The notes beneath the pieces are model-generated. The model was not told the origin of the DNA. It ran no database searches and saw nothing but the letters and a program-made list of their open reading frames with translations. A program made the position numbers and the translations under genes. This document shows, piece by piece, positions 43,388 through 51,365 of a stretch of 58,675 nucleotides of DNA; within the stretch, counting starts at the first letter, position 1, and each line of letters begins with the position of its first letter. The DNA is from a virus, in the IMG/VR virus record IMGVR_UViG_3300024346_007222, positions 1 through 58,675 of that record, one strand, 5' to 3'.

Positions 43388-45016
43388 ATGGCAAATTTTA
43401 ATTTATCTAAACTTATGGAAGGCAGAAACCCACAAGCGGTAATGTTGGCTGAAACACGTCAATTGAAAAGCAAATGGGAAGCAACTGGTCTTTTAGAAGG
43501 TTTAAAAGAAAGAGAGCAATCTCAAATCGCAGTTCTATTAGAGAACCAAGCGAAACAATTATTGGATGAAGCTACCGCAACTGGTACTTCAGCAGGTTCT
43601 GAAGAATGGTCTGGCGTAGCTTTACCATTAGTAAGAAGAATCTTTGGTGAAATTGCAGCGAAAGAATTCGTTTCAGTTCAACCAATGAACTTACCTTCAG
43701 GTCTTATATTCTATCTAGATTTCAAATACGGAACAGCAGTAGCAGGTGCTACTAAATTTGATGGTAAATCATTATTTGGTGGAGCTGGTACTTCAACTTT
43801 TGATGGTGATTTCGGTAGAACTAAATCAGCTGTAAATGGTCTTTATGGTGAAGGAAGATATTCTTACACAATTAACGACCAATCAATTTCAGTAGTTGCA
43901 GCTAATGCTGTAACTGCTTCAGCAAACTGGCAAGAAGTTGGATATGATTCAGCTTTATCATCATCAGTAGCAGCAGGTACTTTGAAAAGAGTAACTATTG
44001 CAAAATCAAACATTTCAACTGCAGCAGATTTTGACGCAGCACGTTCATTCCATATCTCATCTTCAGGTTTTTCTGCATTAGATGCATTCTACCCTGCAAA
44101 TACTAAAGTATCAGGTTCAAACGTAGTATTCTATGCTAACTATAGCGGTACTGCTGCTGGTGCAACTGCAAACAATGTAACAGTTAAATATTCATTGGCT
44201 CCAACTTCTACAACTCGTGGTGATTTCGAAGATGGTAACCCAACTGAACCAGCAACTGATTTAGGTATTCCAGAAGTTGACTTAGAATTACGTTCTGAGG
44301 CAATTGTTGCTAAGACTCGTAAGTTGAAAGCAGTGTGGACACCAGAATTGGCACAAGATTTGAATGCATACCATTCAATCGATGCTGAAGCTGAATTAAC
44401 TTCTATGTTATCTGAATACATCTCTTTAGAGATTGATTTAGAAATCTTAGATATGTTAAAGTCTAACGCGTTAACAACTGAATATTGGTCAGCAACAATC
44501 GGTGAAGAGTTTAACTCTGCAAACGGTACTTGGTCTGCTGGTAACAATTCATTAGCTTACCAAAAAAATACATGGTTCCAAACATTAGGTGTTAAATTGA
44601 ATAAAGTTTCTAACAAGATTCATCAATTAACTCTTCGTGGTGGTGCTAACTTCATTGTTGCATCTCCAGATGTTTGTACTATCTTAGAATCAATTCCTGG
44701 TTTCTCAGTTAACGCGGATAAAGATGCTACATCTTTCGCAGCTGGTGTATCTCAAGTAGGTTCTTTGGCATCTCGTTACACAGTTTACAAGAACCCTTAT
44801 ATGACTTCTAACGAAATCTTATTAGGATTCAAAGGAAGTAACTTCCTTGAGACTGGTGCGGTTTATGCTCCATATGTACCATTGATTATGACTCCATTAG
44901 TGTACGACCCATCTAACTTCACGCCTCGTCGTGGTGTTATGACTCGTTACGCTAAGAAGATGGTTCGCCCAGAATTTTACGGCAAGGTTTACGTTAAAGA
45001 TTTGGCTTCAATCTAA
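43388..45016 (+). CDS. Major capsid protein (gp23-like)
   Basis: This is a 542-residue protein. FVSVQPMNLPSGLIFYLDFKYG (94-115) matches the T4 gp23 GVQPMNSPTGQVF block. LRSEAIVAKTRKLKAVWTPE, LISEYISLEIDLEIL-type helices and the C-terminal TPRRGVMTRYAKKMVRPEFYG follow the family. The N-terminal ~61 residues form a helical propeptide ending QLLDE-ATATG, matching the gp21 rule, so mature protein should begin at Ala62. It has a strong ribosome site upstream and a strong terminator downstream, as expected for the most abundant protein. Confidence 0.96.
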   Translation: MANFNLSKLMEGRNPQAVMLAETRQLKSKWEATGLLEGLKEREQSQIAVLLENQAKQLLDEATATGTSAGSEEWSGVALPLVRRIFGEIAAKEFVSVQPMNLPSGLIFYLDFKYGTAVAGATKFDGKSLFGGAGTSTFDGDFGRTKSAVNGLYGEGRYSYTINDQSISVVAANAVTASANWQEVGYDSALSSSVAAGTLKRVTIAKSNISTAADFDAARSFHISSSGFSALDAFYPANTKVSGSNVVFYANYSGTAAGATANNVTVKYSLAPTSTTRGDFEDGNPTEPATDLGIPEVDLELRSEAIVAKTRKLKAVWTPELAQDLNAYHSIDAEAELTSMLSEYISLEIDLEILDMLKSNALTTEYWSATIGEEFNSANGTWSAGNNSLAYQKNTWFQTLGVKLNKVSNKIHQLTLRGGANFIVASPDVCTILESIPGFSVNADKDATSFAAGVSQVGSLASRYTVYKNPYMTSNEILLGFKGSNFLETGAVYAPYVPLIMTPLVYDPSNFTPRRGVMTRYAKKMVRPEFYGKVYVKDLASI

Positions 45017-45047
45017 TCTTAAACGAATCTTACAACGATTCAATATG

Positions 45048-45077
45048 AAAAAGGGAAACTTCGGTTTCCCTTTTTTT
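45048..45077 (+). terminator. Rho-independent terminator after the capsid gene
   Basis: Stem GGGAAAC / GTTTCCC (45053-45059 with 45064-45070), loop TTCG, extended by five A-T pairs, then seven T residues (45071-45077). It is the strongest terminator in the window and closes the head operon. Confidence 0.93.
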
Positions 45078-45096
45078 ATGCATTTTAGACGAATGG

Positions 45097-45129
45097 TTGA
45101 ATTCATGAGATAAGTGGTATATAAATTTG
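45097..45129 (+). promoter_or_regulatory. Bacteroidota-type promoter of the secreted-protein gene
   Basis: TTG at 45097-45099 and TAAATTTG at 45122-45129 fit the TTG / TAnnTTTG (-33/-7) pattern of Bacteroidota housekeeping promoters, with a spacer of 22 bases (slightly long). It stands between a terminator and the gene at 45177. Confidence 0.5.
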
Positions 45130-45176
45130 AGTATATATAATATTAAAATACTATTTATAATAAAGAAATAAATTTT

Positions 45177-45557
45177 ATGAAAAAACTACTATTTGCAACC
45201 TTATTGATGATTACATCTATTGTTGCGTTCTCACAAGAACAATCAAGTCCTAATTCTTATTTTCCAAAAGAGGAAATAAAACAAATCCAAAATAATCAAT
45301 TCAGAGATTATGTAGATTTTAGAAAAGACCACCAAAGACATAACTTTGGACGTAACCAAAGACCACAATTCGGTCCTCAAACATTCCCAATGTTCCCAAA
45401 ACCTGAAAGAGTAATTGTTAAAGGGGATAAAGTAATTGTAATCTTTGATAAATCAGATTTTGAAAAATTAAGACCAATGGTTAGAGAACGCGTAATGTGG
45501 AAAGAAAGACCACACACAAGACCACACCAACTATTTATTGATAAATTCACTAAATAA
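45177..45557 (+). CDS. Small secreted protein with Sec signal peptide (moron-like)
   Basis: This is a 126-residue protein. Residues 1-19 (MKKLLFATLLMITSIVAFS) form a classic signal peptide with basic start, hydrophobic core and likely cut near AFS-QEQ. The mature part is Arg/His/Pro-rich (HNFGRNQRPQFGPQTFPMFP) with a short beta segment (RVIVKGDKVIVIFDKSDFEKL). No cysteines or enzyme motifs. It has its own TAnnTTTG promoter and lies between two terminators, i.e. a self-contained unit that may be expressed apart from the late genes. It would act in the periplasm or outside the cell. Confidence 0.75.
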   Translation: MKKLLFATLLMITSIVAFSQEQSSPNSYFPKEEIKQIQNNQFRDYVDFRKDHQRHNFGRNQRPQFGPQTFPMFPKPERVIVKGDKVIVIFDKSDFEKLRPMVRERVMWKERPHTRPHQLFIDKFTK

Positions 45558-45560
45558 ATT

Positions 45561-45587
45561 TAAATCCCTTGTAATGAGGGATTTTTT
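45561..45587 (+). terminator. Rho-independent terminator after the secreted-protein gene
   Basis: Stem AAATCCCT / AGGGATTT (45562-45569 with 45577-45584), seven-base loop, followed by Ts to 45587. Confidence 0.88.
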
Positions 45588-45678
45588 ATGCCCATAACTT
45601 ATTGATAGTCAACCCATTATAACTCGTTGATAATCAATGAAAAATTTTACAAAAAAAGTGAAAATAAATGGGAAATAA

Positions 45679-45731
45679 TTTGGAAATGTGATAAATAATG
45701 TGTAGTTTAGCTTTATAAGATTAGGAGATAA
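45679..45731 (+). promoter_or_regulatory. Duplicated promoter element, copy 1
   Basis: TTTGGAAATGTG (from 45679) and TGTAGTTTAGCTTTATAAGA (from 45701) recur in copy 2 (46320-46372) with the same 26-base distance between the TTTG G and the TAGCTTTA box. TAGCTTTA (45708-45715) is one base from TAnnTTTG. GGAG follows at 45724. It precedes the small gene at 45752. Confidence 0.6.
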
Positions 45732-45751
45732 ACAAATAAAATATAAAAGAT

Positions 45752-45982
45752 ATGAACACAATTAAAGAGTATTATGTAGAAAACTTCCCAACCGATGATT
45801 TGGGATTAGAATTGAATGAAACCCCAACGTTTCCCGGCCTATTAAATAAACTGATTGTTGGTGAGGATGTTTACCGATACATTGGTGTTACCGATAGTGT
45901 AATCAGAGAGAGATTGTTTGAGAAACTTGCAGAGACTTTGAATGTAAAGTATGATTATGTTTACAATTTATGGTTAAAATAA
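45752..45982 (+). CDS. Small hypothetical protein
   Basis: This is a 76-residue acidic protein beginning MNTIKEYYVENFPTDDLGLE and ending DYVYNLWLK, with a helical core (DSVIRERLFEKLAETL). The compact, folded-looking sequence and its own promoter support it as a gene. Small proteins of this style are common in phages as host-takeover factors. No function is recognised. Confidence 0.7.
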   Translation: MNTIKEYYVENFPTDDLGLELNETPTFPGLLNKLIVGEDVYRYIGVTDSVIRERLFEKLAETLNVKYDYVYNLWLK

Positions 45983-45994
45983 AATATAAGATAT

Positions 45995-46303
45995 ATGAAA
46001 ACGCAATTTGAAATTTGGTTAGGAAAGGTTGATTCAGAACGTAAAAAAAGACATGAATCGGGTGATTATTATAGTGATTATACCCCTTTAAAGGTTAAAA
46101 AGGGTTCTAAGTTTATGAAAATTATGGATTCAACCCACGTATGGGCGTTCGTTTCAATGTTTGATGGTTACCATATGGGAGTTCCGGTTAAGAAAGGTGA
46201 TTTAATGAAACCAGCCAGTTGGAGAGCCCCGGCTAAACATAGTAGAGGAAACATATTTGAGGGAACTGCTAAATGGTCTCATTATGGCCCAACTTATTTG
46301 TAA
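45995..46303 (+). CDS. Small hypothetical basic protein
   Basis: This is a 102-residue protein with many Lys, Trp and His residues (DSTHVWAFVSMFDGYHMGVP, then KPASWRAPAKHSRGN). It probably folds as a small beta domain. It lies 12 bases after the previous gene in the same unit. No family is recognised. Confidence 0.7.
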   Translation: MKTQFEIWLGKVDSERKKRHESGDYYSDYTPLKVKKGSKFMKIMDSTHVWAFVSMFDGYHMGVPVKKGDLMKPASWRAPAKHSRGNIFEGTAKWSHYGPTYL

Positions 46304-46319
46304 AATAAGTCCTAAAATA

Positions 46320-46372
46320 TTTGGAAATGTGGAAAAAAAGTTGTAGATTAGCTTTATAAGATTGAGAGATAA
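46320..46372 (+). promoter_or_regulatory. Duplicated promoter element, copy 2
   Basis: TTTGGAAATGTG and TGTAGATTAGCTTTATAAGA repeat copy 1 almost exactly (box TAGCTTTA at 46349-46356). The sequences between and around diverge, so conservation is confined to promoter-like parts. It precedes the gene at 46394. Confidence 0.6.
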
Positions 46373-46393
46373 TAAACTATAAAATTTAAAATT

Positions 46394-46636
46394 ATGAAAC
46401 ACAGAGCAAAGTATGAAAGATTGTTAAAGAATTCAAAAGGTGAATACCGATACCAATTCAATTGGGCAAGTGGTGGGTTCAATGATATTTGGGCTAAGAA
46501 CCTTACAGAATTCAAATCAGAACTTAAACGCCAGTTCGGTAATTCCAACTTAGATGTGGATTACAATACACTTCACAAAGCCACCGAAAGTGGTGCTAGA
46601 AGTTGGGATAAGGCAGGAGATATGTTGTGTTGGTAA
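46394..46636 (+). CDS. Small hypothetical protein
   Basis: This is an 80-residue protein, basic and rich in Trp/Asn: HRAKYERLLKNSKGEYRYQF, then FNDIWAKNLTEFKSELKRQF. First gene after promoter copy 2. The plan suggests a small alpha/beta domain. No function is recognised. Confidence 0.68.
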   Translation: MKHRAKYERLLKNSKGEYRYQFNWASGGFNDIWAKNLTEFKSELKRQFGNSNLDVDYNTLHKATESGARSWDKAGDMLCW

Positions 46637-46653
46637 CCCTTAAAATATAAAAT

Positions 46654-46866
46654 ATGAATATTACAAAAATCAGCAGTTTAACCGGTATTGAACATACATT
46701 GAATATCAATATCACCGAAGATGAGTTATTAAGAGTAGAGAATCGTCGTAATTCAACGGAATTGATACAAAATATCGTTCCAAACTTAACAATGGACGAA
46801 AGGGAGTTCCTTATGACGGGAATCACTAATGAGGAATGGATTAGAGTATTTGGCGAAATAGATTAA
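46654..46866 (+). CDS. Small acidic hypothetical protein
   Basis: This is a 70-residue protein: beta start (NITKISSLTGIEHTLNINIT), then an acidic helical end with MDEREFLMTGITNEEWIRVF. Acidic small proteins in such units can be inhibitors or DNA mimics, but nothing here proves that. Spaced 17 bases after the previous gene. Confidence 0.65.
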   Translation: MNITKISSLTGIEHTLNINITEDELLRVENRRNSTELIQNIVPNLTMDEREFLMTGITNEEWIRVFGEID

Positions 46867-46889
46867 TTAAAACTTAAAACATAAAAGAC

Positions 46890-47156
46890 ATGAATTATTC
46901 AGAATTATCAAAATTATCAGTAGCAGAATTGCGTAACGTTAACCAAATGGTTATCGAACTGATTAAACAAAAACGTACAATAGAATCGTTAGAAAAGAAA
47001 TTGTCATTACAAGTAGGTATGACGGTTAAAGTAAATCACCCCAAATTAATAGGTAGAGAGTTAGAGGTTATTAAAATCAACCGAACTAAAGCCAATTTGA
47101 GAGTAAAAGGTGGATTTGCTTCATACAACGTACCGGTATCAATGATTGAATATTAA
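46890..47156 (+). CDS. Small hypothetical protein with helix plus SH3/KOW-like beta part
   Basis: This is an 88-residue protein. The N-terminal helix (SELSKLSVAELRNVNQMVIE) leads to a beta part (LQVGMTVKVNHPKLIGRELE, VIKINRTKANLRVKGGF) resembling KOW/SH3-like nucleic-acid binding folds. It closes the unit before a terminator. Binding of RNA or DNA is a guess. Confidence 0.68.
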   Translation: MNYSELSKLSVAELRNVNQMVIELIKQKRTIESLEKKLSLQVGMTVKVNHPKLIGRELEVIKINRTKANLRVKGGFASYNVPVSMIEY

Positions 47157-47187
47157 GATATTAGTTTTGTTTATTTGTTCATTTGTT

Positions 47188-47211
47188 AAAGGGAGATTTC
47201 TCCCTTTTTTT
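47188..47211 (+). terminator. Rho-independent terminator of the small-gene unit
   Basis: Stem AAAGGGAG / CTCCCTTT (47188-47195 with 47200-47207), loop ATTT, then a T run to 47211. Confidence 0.9.
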
Positions 47212-47230
47212 ATGTCTAATATTTATGATA

Positions 47231-47995
47231 ATGAAAGAAAAGAGATTGTATACATTTGGATGTAGTTACACAAAATACGTTTGGCCAACTTGGGCTAACA
47301 TAATTGCAACAGGGTTTGAACAACATTATAATTGTGCACAACAGGGGGCTGGTAATTATTATGCTTCTGAAAAATTATATGAAATGCATTTAAAGACAAC
47401 CATAACTAAAAATGATGTGGTGTTAATAATGTTAAGTAGTTTCAATAGAATTGATATATACAATCCGAAATACAAAGCATTTAATTTAAATGGAAACATA
47501 TATAACTCAGAACATATTTATGGTGAAAAATTTGTAAGAGACGTGTGGAATGATGAACATTCAATATATAACACGTGGTTTATGGTTAAGAGTATGAAGG
47601 CTCTATTAGATGGAATTGGTTGTGAGTATAAAATTCTTCAAGCATTTGATTTATTACAAACCGATACCGGTAATAAATTAAAAACTGATGATAATGTAAC
47701 CCTACTTCTTAATGATTATAAAAAAAATGTATATATGGGTGAAAGTTTACAATCATATTCTATAAAAAGTACCCCGCAATCATATGGGTTTAAAGATACT
47801 CCAATTCCATATGAATTAGATGGGCACCCTACCATAATGTGTCATCATGATTTTGTAAAAGACCATCTACCGGAATATTATGATACTGCTATGTTAAAAA
47901 TAGCACAAATATGGGAATCTGAATTACCAAATACTAAAACGGAATGTATATTCTATTCATTTTCCAAACAAAAAATAAATCCAAAAATTATTTAA
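47231..47995 (+). CDS. SGNH-hydrolase-like protein
   Basis: Starting at ATG 47231 the product is 255 residues: MKEKRLYTFGCSYTKYVWPTW carries the block I equivalent (FGCSYT), with Ser as candidate nucleophile. NDVVLIMLSSFNRID is block III-like. LDGHPTIMCHHDFVKDHLPE provides the Asp/His region. The upstream in-frame TTG at 47183 lies inside the terminator and is rejected; ATG 47225 is an alternative. TATTTATG at 47220-47227 may be the promoter, giving a nearly leaderless message. Related in type, not closely in sequence, to the gene at 4429. Confidence 0.7.
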   Translation: MKEKRLYTFGCSYTKYVWPTWANIIATGFEQHYNCAQQGAGNYYASEKLYEMHLKTTITKNDVVLIMLSSFNRIDIYNPKYKAFNLNGNIYNSEHIYGEKFVRDVWNDEHSIYNTWFMVKSMKALLDGIGCEYKILQAFDLLQTDTGNKLKTDDNVTLLLNDYKKNVYMGESLQSYSIKSTPQSYGFKDTPIPYELDGHPTIMCHHDFVKDHLPEYYDTAMLKIAQIWESELPNTKTECIFYSFSKQKINPKII

Positions 47996-48036
47996 ATTAA
48001 CCTTTTTATATACTTATTATCAAACGAATATCTTAC

Positions 48037-48408
48037 ATGGAACAATTAGCTTCAATTTTTTTTCATAGTAGAACACAAACACATCAATTCCACACAGGAG
48101 TTAATGGACCGGGTTCTCTTGCAATACATTTAGCGTTAGAAACCTACTATACAGAACTTCTACCCCTATTAGATGGATTAATTGAAGCATATCAAGGTAA
48201 ATATGGTTTAATAACTTATAAACAAGTAAACGGAATAGATACTGATTCATCAAAAGAAAACATAATCGCATATTTTGATAAACTGATTAAATTTTTAGAA
48301 AATGAAAGACAACAAGATAAATTAAAGGTAAGCTGGATTCAGAATGAATTAGATAATATTGCTAAACTATTATATTCAACAAAATATAAATTAGTAAACT
48401 TAGGATAA
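48037..48408 (+). CDS. Helical hypothetical protein, possibly Dps/ferritin-like
   Basis: This is a 123-residue protein: MEQLASIFFHSRTQTHQFHT, then LAIHLALETYYTELLPLLDG and LIEAYQGKYG, ending in another long helix. The His-rich first helix followed by TYYTELLPLLDGLIE resembles the helix order of small Dps/ferritin-like four-helix proteins found in phages. The metal ligands cannot be confirmed. TACTTATT (48011-48018) is a promoter-like box upstream; a strong terminator follows. Confidence 0.65.
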   Translation: MEQLASIFFHSRTQTHQFHTGVNGPGSLAIHLALETYYTELLPLLDGLIEAYQGKYGLITYKQVNGIDTDSSKENIIAYFDKLIKFLENERQQDKLKVSWIQNELDNIAKLLYSTKYKLVNLG

Positions 48409-48430
48409 TAGGTATAAAACATAAGATTTG

Positions 48431-48461
48431 AAAGGGAGTGGATTTATTCACTCCCTTTTTT
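48431..48461 (+). terminator. Rho-independent terminator before the neck genes
   Basis: Stem GGGAGTG / CACTCCC (48434-48440 with 48449-48455), eight-base loop, extended by A-T pairs, then a T run to 48461. Confidence 0.92.
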
Positions 48462-48470
48462 GTTATTTTA

Positions 48471-48478
48471 TATTTATA
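48471..48478 (+). promoter_or_regulatory. TATTTATA promoter-like element of the neck/tail unit
   Basis: It lies ten bases after the terminator and 29 bases before the start at 48508; the ribosome site AAGGAG is at 48495-48500. Its position directly after a terminator is among the best evidence that this octamer is a promoter. Confidence 0.6.
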
Positions 48479-48507
48479 TAAGAATAAATGTATTAAGGAG
48501 AATAAAT

Positions 48508-49659
48508 ATGTCGCAATCAAGAGTATGGACAGGTACGGCAACCTTCGTTTCCAGTTCATCTACCCCATTCGGATTATATGATGGTGATTCAAACTTCCGA
48601 TTGGATGCCCCTAAAGTTGCATCGTGGTGTGCACAAAGGTTAGGCTATCCAATTGTAGACGTAGAATTAATATCAAGTAGTTTCTTTGCGGTATTTGAAG
48701 AATCAGTAAGTGAGTATTCCGCACAAGTTAACCAATTTAACATACGAAATAATATGGGTGCCCTTGAAGGTCAACCCACAAGTTCAAATTTCACCAACAA
48801 ATCGGTATTAGGAAGTGAATTAAACAATGTAATTACTATTGCCGAAGGTTATGGTACTCAAGCAAATGTTGGTGGTAGAATTGATATTAAAAGGGGAAGT
48901 ATCCTTGCATCTGCAGGTACTCAAAGTTATGATTTACAAGAATTATGGGGTGATGTAAGTGAAAGCGGTGAAAGACTTGATATAACTAAAGTATTTTACG
49001 AAGCCACTCCAGCAATCTCTCGTTTCTTTGACCCTTATTCAGTTTCTGGACAAGGTACATTGAACTTAATTGATGAATTTGGGTTTGGTTCATTCTCACC
49101 CGCCGCACAATTCATTCTAATGCCAATGTATGAGGATATGTTAAGAATTCAAGCAATTGAATTTAATGACCAATTCCGTAAATCGGCATTTACATTCAAT
49201 ATTGTAAATAATAAAATACAAATATTCCCAATACCAACTAAAACTGAAAGGTTGTGGTTTGAGTATATGTTAAAAAAGGATTTCCGAGAAGGAAATACTA
49301 TAATAACACCAAATGTTGTAAGTGATTATTCAAATGTTGGATATCAGTTTCAAGATTACTCAAAAATTAATGATGTTGGTAAACAATGGATTAGAAAATA
49401 CACACTTGCACTTGCTAAAGAATTATTAGGTGCGATTAGAGAAAAATATTCTACTATACCAATTCCTGGTTCAGATGTTTCATTAGACGGTGCAGCATTA
49501 AGAGCAGAAGCACAAACTGAAAAGGAAGCATTAGTAACTCAATTAAGAGAAAACTTAGAAGAGGTTAGTAAAAAGACCAGAATGGAAAATGAATCCAATA
49601 TGGTTGAACAACAACAAAAAATTATTAAATCAGTTCCATTAGCAATATACATAGGATAA
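48508..49659 (+). CDS. Neck protein, gp13-like head completion protein
   Basis: This is a 383-residue protein starting MSQSRVWTGTATFVSSS. The upstream start at 48460 overlaps the terminator; ATG 48508 has AAGGAG seven bases before it and is preferred. The C-terminal part QDYSKINDVGKQWIRKYTLA, then LAKELLGAIREKYSTIPIPG and SDVSLDGAALRAEAQTEKEA, is the conserved end of T4-like gp13 proteins. It joins the packaged head to the tail with gp14, encoded next. Confidence 0.88.
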   Translation: MSQSRVWTGTATFVSSSSTPFGLYDGDSNFRLDAPKVASWCAQRLGYPIVDVELISSSFFAVFEESVSEYSAQVNQFNIRNNMGALEGQPTSSNFTNKSVLGSELNNVITIAEGYGTQANVGGRIDIKRGSILASAGTQSYDLQELWGDVSESGERLDITKVFYEATPAISRFFDPYSVSGQGTLNLIDEFGFGSFSPAAQFILMPMYEDMLRIQAIEFNDQFRKSAFTFNIVNNKIQIFPIPTKTERLWFEYMLKKDFREGNTIITPNVVSDYSNVGYQFQDYSKINDVGKQWIRKYTLALAKELLGAIREKYSTIPIPGSDVSLDGAALRAEAQTEKEALVTQLRENLEEVSKKTRMENESNMVEQQQKIIKSVPLAIYIG

Positions 49660-49665
49660 TAACAT

Positions 49666-50220
49666 ATGCCAAAGTTTTTTCACGCAAGGGATTTAGATTT
49701 TATAAAAACTATCGCTGAAGAAGTGGTGGATTATGTAGTGCAACAAAGTATTACCCTATTCAAAATATCAGTTGGCGAAACAAAAACTAATTTATATGGT
49801 GAATCATTAGGTAAGATATACCATGCACCTGCTAATTTGATGTGTATTATTGAAAGAGAGAATACTACATCTAATTATGATGAATTTGGACCGGATTCGC
49901 AAGGTAATGTAGAATTCCGTTTTAATAAAGAAAGATTAAGAACACATGAGATACCAAAGATACGAGATATCAATGGTAATGAAATTCCGGCAGATGCAAT
50001 ACAAAATACACAATATGGATATCCTGAAATTGGAGATATTATTTTGTTTGATGAGTATTATTATGAATTAAATAATGTTGTAGATACGGTATTAATAGGA
50101 GGTTCACCGAAAGTATATGACCCAACTACAAACACATTCTCAGATGCTAGTATGCAACTTATTGCTACTGGTATGATGGTAAAACGTTCACAAGTACAAA
50201 TTGAGGAGAGAACATACTAA
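49666..50220 (+). CDS. Neck protein, gp14-like
   Basis: This is a 184-residue protein. LFKISVGETKTNLYGESLGK, then VEFRFNKERLR and YGYPEIGDIILFDEYYYELN, are typical T4-like gp14 blocks. Size is somewhat smaller than T4 gp14 (256). It directly follows gp13 and overlaps the next start by one base. Confidence 0.85.
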   Translation: MPKFFHARDLDFIKTIAEEVVDYVVQQSITLFKISVGETKTNLYGESLGKIYHAPANLMCIIERENTTSNYDEFGPDSQGNVEFRFNKERLRTHEIPKIRDINGNEIPADAIQNTQYGYPEIGDIILFDEYYYELNNVVDTVLIGGSPKVYDPTTNTFSDASMQLIATGMMVKRSQVQIEERTY

Positions 50221-51365
50221 TGGCAGTAGACCCACTAAAAAAACCACTAAATAGAGCCGAACAACTTAAAACTGAACCTAAAAATCAGTACAAAGGAGTA
50301 AAGTTATATGATGTTGATTTAGCAATTGCTGAACATATGGTAGATACTGTCGTTCCTACATTAGAAATTTTAGGGGAATCAATAAAAGTACCTGTAATAT
50401 ATGGTAATCCAGAAAGATGGAAAGCTATAAAAAGAGATGGGTTTTTAAGAGATAAAAATGGTCAAGTTCAAACACCCATAGTTGTATTCAAAAGAAATTC
50501 AATTGCAAGAGATGAATCATTGGCAAATACAATGAATCGTCACGTATCATATCCTACCATATCTATGTATTCTAAAAAACATAAGTATGATAAGTTTAGT
50601 CTGATGACCGATACTAAAAGACCAGTTGAACAATACAATATAACCATGCCGGATTATGTTAGTGTAACCTATGATGTTATTATATGGACAGATTTTACTG
50701 AACATATGAATAAAATCGTTGAAGCATTTCAATATGCAACGGATGAATATTGGGGAGACCAATCTGGTTTTAAATTTCGTACAAAAATAGATTCATTTGA
50801 GAATCAACAGGAAGTTGGTGATGGTGCACAAAGAATTGTAAGAACTACATTTACAATGACAGTCAATGCGTATTTATTACCTGAAAAATTTGATAATCAA
50901 CCAACTACTAAAAAATCACTATCTCCTAAAAAAGTAGTGTGGGGAATAGAGACCGATTTATCTGGCGGTAATATAAATTATACAAAACAACAAATGTATA
51001 ATGAGTATTCAGACCTAATTGATTTTATTACTATTAGAGGAGCACAGGGAGGGATATTAGGAAGTACCCTAGCACCTGTCTTTGTAAACTCATCTACTAT
51101 TAAGTTAACTAACGTAAAACTACCTATATGCCCGCCAGAATTAAGAAATACCTATGTTACGGGAGGAGAGTGGTTTAATGTTTATGTAAATGGAGTATTG
51201 ATACCATTTGCAAAGTATAGTTATTCATATAATTCAGCAACAAATGAAATTCAATTTGTTTTTAATGGTGCAGAAATTATAGAAAATCCAAACGCGAATC
51301 AATTAGGATACCCAATAGAAACTACTGATGAAATAGCAGTAACAGGAAAATTTATTGAATTATGA
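50220..51365 (+). CDS. Tail completion/sheath stabiliser protein (gp15- or gp3-like)
   Basis: This is a 381-residue protein. The block VPVIYGNPERWKAIKRDGFL, then RDKNGQVQTPIVVFKR, and later YVSVTYDVIIWTDFTEHMNK IVEAF, match tail terminator/sheath stabiliser proteins of T4-like phages. The C-terminal ~110 residues (from ~265) are a beta-rich extension absent from T4 gp15 (272 residues). gp15 and gp3 are related; the position right after gp14 favours gp15. Confidence 0.8.
   Translation: MAVDPLKKPLNRAEQLKTEPKNQYKGVKLYDVDLAIAEHMVDTVVPTLEILGESIKVPVIYGNPERWKAIKRDGFLRDKNGQVQTPIVVFKRNSIARDESLANTMNRHVSYPTISMYSKKHKYDKFSLMTDTKRPVEQYNITMPDYVSVTYDVIIWTDFTEHMNKIVEAFQYATDEYWGDQSGFKFRTKIDSFENQQEVGDGAQRIVRTTFTMTVNAYLLPEKFDNQPTTKKSLSPKKVVWGIETDLSGGNINYTKQQMYNEYSDLIDFITIRGAQGGILGSTLAPVFVNSSTIKLTNVKLPICPPELRNTYVTGGEWFNVYVNGVLIPFAKYSYSYNSATNEIQFVFNGAEIIENPNANQLGYPIETTDEIAVTGKFIEL

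Noticed and set aside
47183-47230. TTG start of the SGNH-like gene
   Set aside because: It lies within a clear Rho-independent terminator and would add a hydrophobic stretch encoded by the T run; ATG 47231 (or 47225) is preferred.
48460-48507. Upstream start for the gp13-like gene
   Set aside because: It begins in the T run of a terminator and spans the promoter-like box; ATG 48508 has a good Shine-Dalgarno site.
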